Positions 62,537-64,000 of a stretch of 64,000 nucleotides of DNA are shown one piece after another; position 1 is the stretch's first letter, and every line of letters starts with the position of its first letter. The notes below the pieces were generated by a model. That model saw nothing but the letters and a program-made list of their open reading frames with translations, made no database searches and had not been told where the DNA came from. The stretch comes from Nitratireductor sp. Lineage in GTDB: Bacteria > Pseudomonadota > Alphaproteobacteria > Rhizobiales > Rhizobiaceae. The position numbers and the translations under genes are program-made. Location of the stretch: NCBI GenBank assembly GCA_020637805.1, contig JACKJU010000001.1, positions 186,001 through 250,000 of the forward strand, read 5' to 3'.

Positions 62537-63376
62537 TCACAGGCCGGTAAGAGCGGCTTTCCAGCAGGCTGCCTGCAATGCGAGCGGCGAAGGTTCGACC
62601 GGCTGCAGAAACGCATTACGCCCCATCCTGGAAGCCTTCTTCATCACCGGAGCGGCAATAGCGAGCGGCAGGAATGCACTGCGAGCAGACCCTGGAAGCC
62701 GGCCAATGGCATCACGCGCCCTGTCTCGATGATTGGCGGCAAAACCGAGAAAGAGAGCGAGCGCCTTCTCGTGGATCTGCCCCGGTTCACCCGCATACAG
62801 ATCAGGCGTCATGCCTGCATCGGAAAGAATGTCCGACGGGAGATATGTCTGCCCAGCAACTCGCGTGCCGGCCAGCTCGCGCAAGAGCATTGCCGAGCCA
62901 TAGGCTACACCGGCGTGGCCTGCGGCCTCGGAGAGGTCTTCACCGCGTTCCACGCCGCAGATCACCGCTGTCTCGTGGAACAGAACGCTATGGGTTTCGC
63001 CCAGCCATCCTTCAAGCGTGTGCCTGTCCCCCATGGGATCGTGATAGAGATCGAAAGCCCGCGCTTCCGCGATCCGCGCAAGCGTGCCGGCATTCAAGCC
63101 GTGGCGATCGATTACAGCAAGCAAGGCGGCGCAAAGCGGATTGGCAGCCGCCTCGCCTGCCCTTTCGCCTTCAACCGCCTCTCGCCACCATTGCAGCCTG
63201 ATTTCTCCCAGGCCCGGATCGCTTACGATTCGCGGGATGCGTGCGAGTTCAGCCGCATAGCAATACAGACATGCAACGTCCTCGCGTACTGCGCCCGGCA
63301 GGAATAGCGATGGCACATAGTGCCAAGGGTCCGCTTCGCGAAGCTGCGCCAGAAACGGAAGGCTTGTTGTGGTCAC
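62537..63376 (-). CDS. Squalene/phytoene synthase-family protein (NDUFAF6-like)
   Basis: 279 residues with an all-helical trans-isoprenyl synthase-like fold: DPWHYVPSLFLPGAVREDVA, CLYCYAAELARIPRIVSDPG, GEIRLQWWREAVEGERAGEA, AFDLYHDPMGDRHTLEGWLG, AYGSAMLLRELAG and GQTYLPSDIL. The Asp-rich DxxxD motifs of true synthases are poorly kept (first YCYAAELAR with no clear DxxxD), as in NDUFAF6, a mitochondrial complex I assembly factor. GTG start at 63376 with GGAGG upstream. It follows the NDUFAF3-like gene, as in many alphaproteobacteria. Confidence 0.82.
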   Translation of the reverse strand: MTTTSLPFLAQLREADPWHYVPSLFLPGAVREDVACLYCYAAELARIPRIVSDPGLGEIRLQWWREAVEGERAGEAAANPLCAALLAVIDRHGLNAGTLARIAEARAFDLYHDPMGDRHTLEGWLGETHSVLFHETAVICGVERGEDLSEAAGHAGVAYGSAMLLRELAGTRVAGQTYLPSDILSDAGMTPDLYAGEPGQIHEKALALFLGFAANHRDRARDAIGRLPGSARSAFLPLAIAAPVMKKASRMGRNAFLQPVEPSPLALQAACWKAALTGL

Positions 63377-63413
63377 GCCAGCGGGCCTCCTGCAAGGTTG
63401 GCTGAAGGCCGGT

Positions 63414-63812
63414 TCAAACCGGCAAAAGGGCTGCAGCGACGGCCCTGTTCTCGCCCAACAGCACGTTGAACGTGCGCACGGCGGCGCCTGTCGACATGGA
63501 ATCCGCCCGTATCGATTTCTCGCGCAATGCTTCTCGTAGCGCCGCAGGGATCGGAATGAGATCGGTACCGGTTCCTATCAGGAGTACTTCGATACCCTCT
63601 GCCTCTTCCAGTACACGTTCGAAACTGGAAACGGACAGAGCCTTTTGGCCGTCTTCGACATTCCAGCCGTAGATACCCGATGGCAGGAACTGCACGGCTC
63701 CCCTGTGGCTCATGTCGGCAAAGCGAAAACCGCCATTGCCATAGGCGTCGATGGGCGCGCGTCCCGGATAGTGCGCCTCGCGGAATTCCATGCCTTTGGC
63801 AATTTCGCTCAT
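63414..63812 (-). CDS. Mth938-like domain protein (NDUFAF3-like)
   Basis: About 132 residues: MSEIAKGMEFREAHYPGRAP, IDAYGNGGFRFADMSHRGAV, LPSGIYGWNVEDGQKALSVS, EVLLIGTGTDLIPIPAALRE and MSTGAAVRTFNVLLGENRAV. This is the DUF498/Mth938 family, which includes NDUFAF3, a mitochondrial complex I assembly protein. ATG 63812 is chosen with a weak GGA upstream; ATG 63827 or GTG 63836 are possible. Its usual bacterial neighbours are secDF upstream and the phytoene-synthase-like gene downstream. Confidence 0.85.
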   Translation of the reverse strand: MSEIAKGMEFREAHYPGRAPIDAYGNGGFRFADMSHRGAVQFLPSGIYGWNVEDGQKALSVSSFERVLEEAEGIEVLLIGTGTDLIPIPAALREALREKSIRADSMSTGAAVRTFNVLLGENRAVAAALLPV

Positions 63813-63927
63813 ATCAATCCGTCTCATAACGCTCACGCAGTCTTCCGGCTTCCGTGCATCACTTCTTCTGATGCAGTTGGCGCGAACGCGTATAAGCTCC
63901 GCCGTCCACCGTGAAGCCAGGCACGCG

Positions 63928-64000
63928 TTATCCGAAATTCACCGGCGTTGTGTTGGCGGTTGCCGCCTTTTCCTTTTCGGCGTCCGACCCTGAACTGTTG
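63928..64000 (-). CDS. C-terminal 23 codons of a gene cut by the window edge, probably secF/secDF
   Basis: A minus-strand frame entering from the edge ends ...EKEKAATANTTPVNFG at a TAA (63928-63930). The charged Ala/Lys/Glu tail is typical of a cytoplasmic C-terminus. The identification as SecF or SecDF rests only on the conserved neighbourhood with the Mth938-like gene. Other frames here are Arg-rich and look non-coding. Confidence 0.4.
   Translation of the reverse strand, partial: NSSGSDAEKEKAATANTTPVNFG

Noticed and set aside
1..64000. CRISPR arrays, insertion sequences, prophage genes
   Set aside because: No regularly spaced repeats, transposase or phage motifs were found when reading the translated frames and intergenic regions.

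Overview
The window is a gene-dense stretch of an alphaproteobacterial chromosome, most likely from Hyphomicrobiales (Rhizobiales). The main clues are gene order and family-specific features: lpxB-lpxI-lpxA-fabZ-lpxD-bamA-rseP-cdsA-uppS-frr-pyrH-tsf-rpsB as one block; a 14-gene nuo cluster whose NuoE carries a helix-hairpin-helix tail and which holds an extra DUF3291 gene and a helix-hairpin-helix gene; LpxI instead of LpxH; RNase J; a long LexA; and GAAC-N7-GAAC LexA operators. No rRNA, insertion sequence, phage gene or CRISPR array was seen. All functional calls come from reading translated sequence and motifs by eye, not from database searches.

Layout. 1-14 kb (minus strand): lipid A synthesis, outer-membrane assembly (BamA), RseP protease, phospholipid and undecaprenyl synthesis, ribosome recycling, UMP kinase, EF-Ts and S2, then a small secreted DUF995-like protein. 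dxr, which commonly lies between cdsA and rseP in related genomes, is absent there. 14-22 kb (minus): dnaE, a 32-residue membrane microprotein under a probable LexA box, lolD, lolC/E and proS. 22.2-22.5 kb: a 40-residue membrane protein on the plus strand with its own terminator. 22.6-25.7 kb (minus): DUF1467, methylmalonyl-CoA epimerase, RNase J and biotin-protein ligase. 25.8-42.3 kb (minus): nuoA to nuoN, complete, encoding respiratory complex I. 42.7-42.9 kb: tRNA-Val and tRNA-Asp.

43.2-49.9 kb (plus): a glycine-amidinotransferase homologue, a HAD phosphatase, a secreted phytase-esterase-like protein, folE, hisI and lexA. 50-56.9 kb: mfd and sdhE (minus), recG (plus), a DUF502 membrane protein (minus). 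57.1-60.5 kb (minus): glmS and glmU, which supply UDP-GlcNAc to the lipid A and peptidoglycan pathways. 60.7-62.3 kb (plus): a SPOR-like membrane protein and an EamA transporter gene with many frame changes. 62.3-64 kb (minus): tRNA-Lys, then relatives of the mitochondrial complex I assembly factors NDUFAF6 and NDUFAF3, and the last codons of a further gene, probably SecF/SecDF.

Functionally the window links envelope biogenesis, respiration (complex I together with two putative assembly-factor relatives), and DNA replication, repair and damage response (dnaE, mfd, recG, lexA). The most interesting item is the 32-residue membrane microprotein at 18092-18190: it has a strong ribosome-binding site, and its promoter is overlapped by a GAAC-N7-GAAC site like the one found upstream of lexA in the same window. 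It is a candidate SOS-induced division regulator comparable in size and predicted location to Caulobacter SidA.
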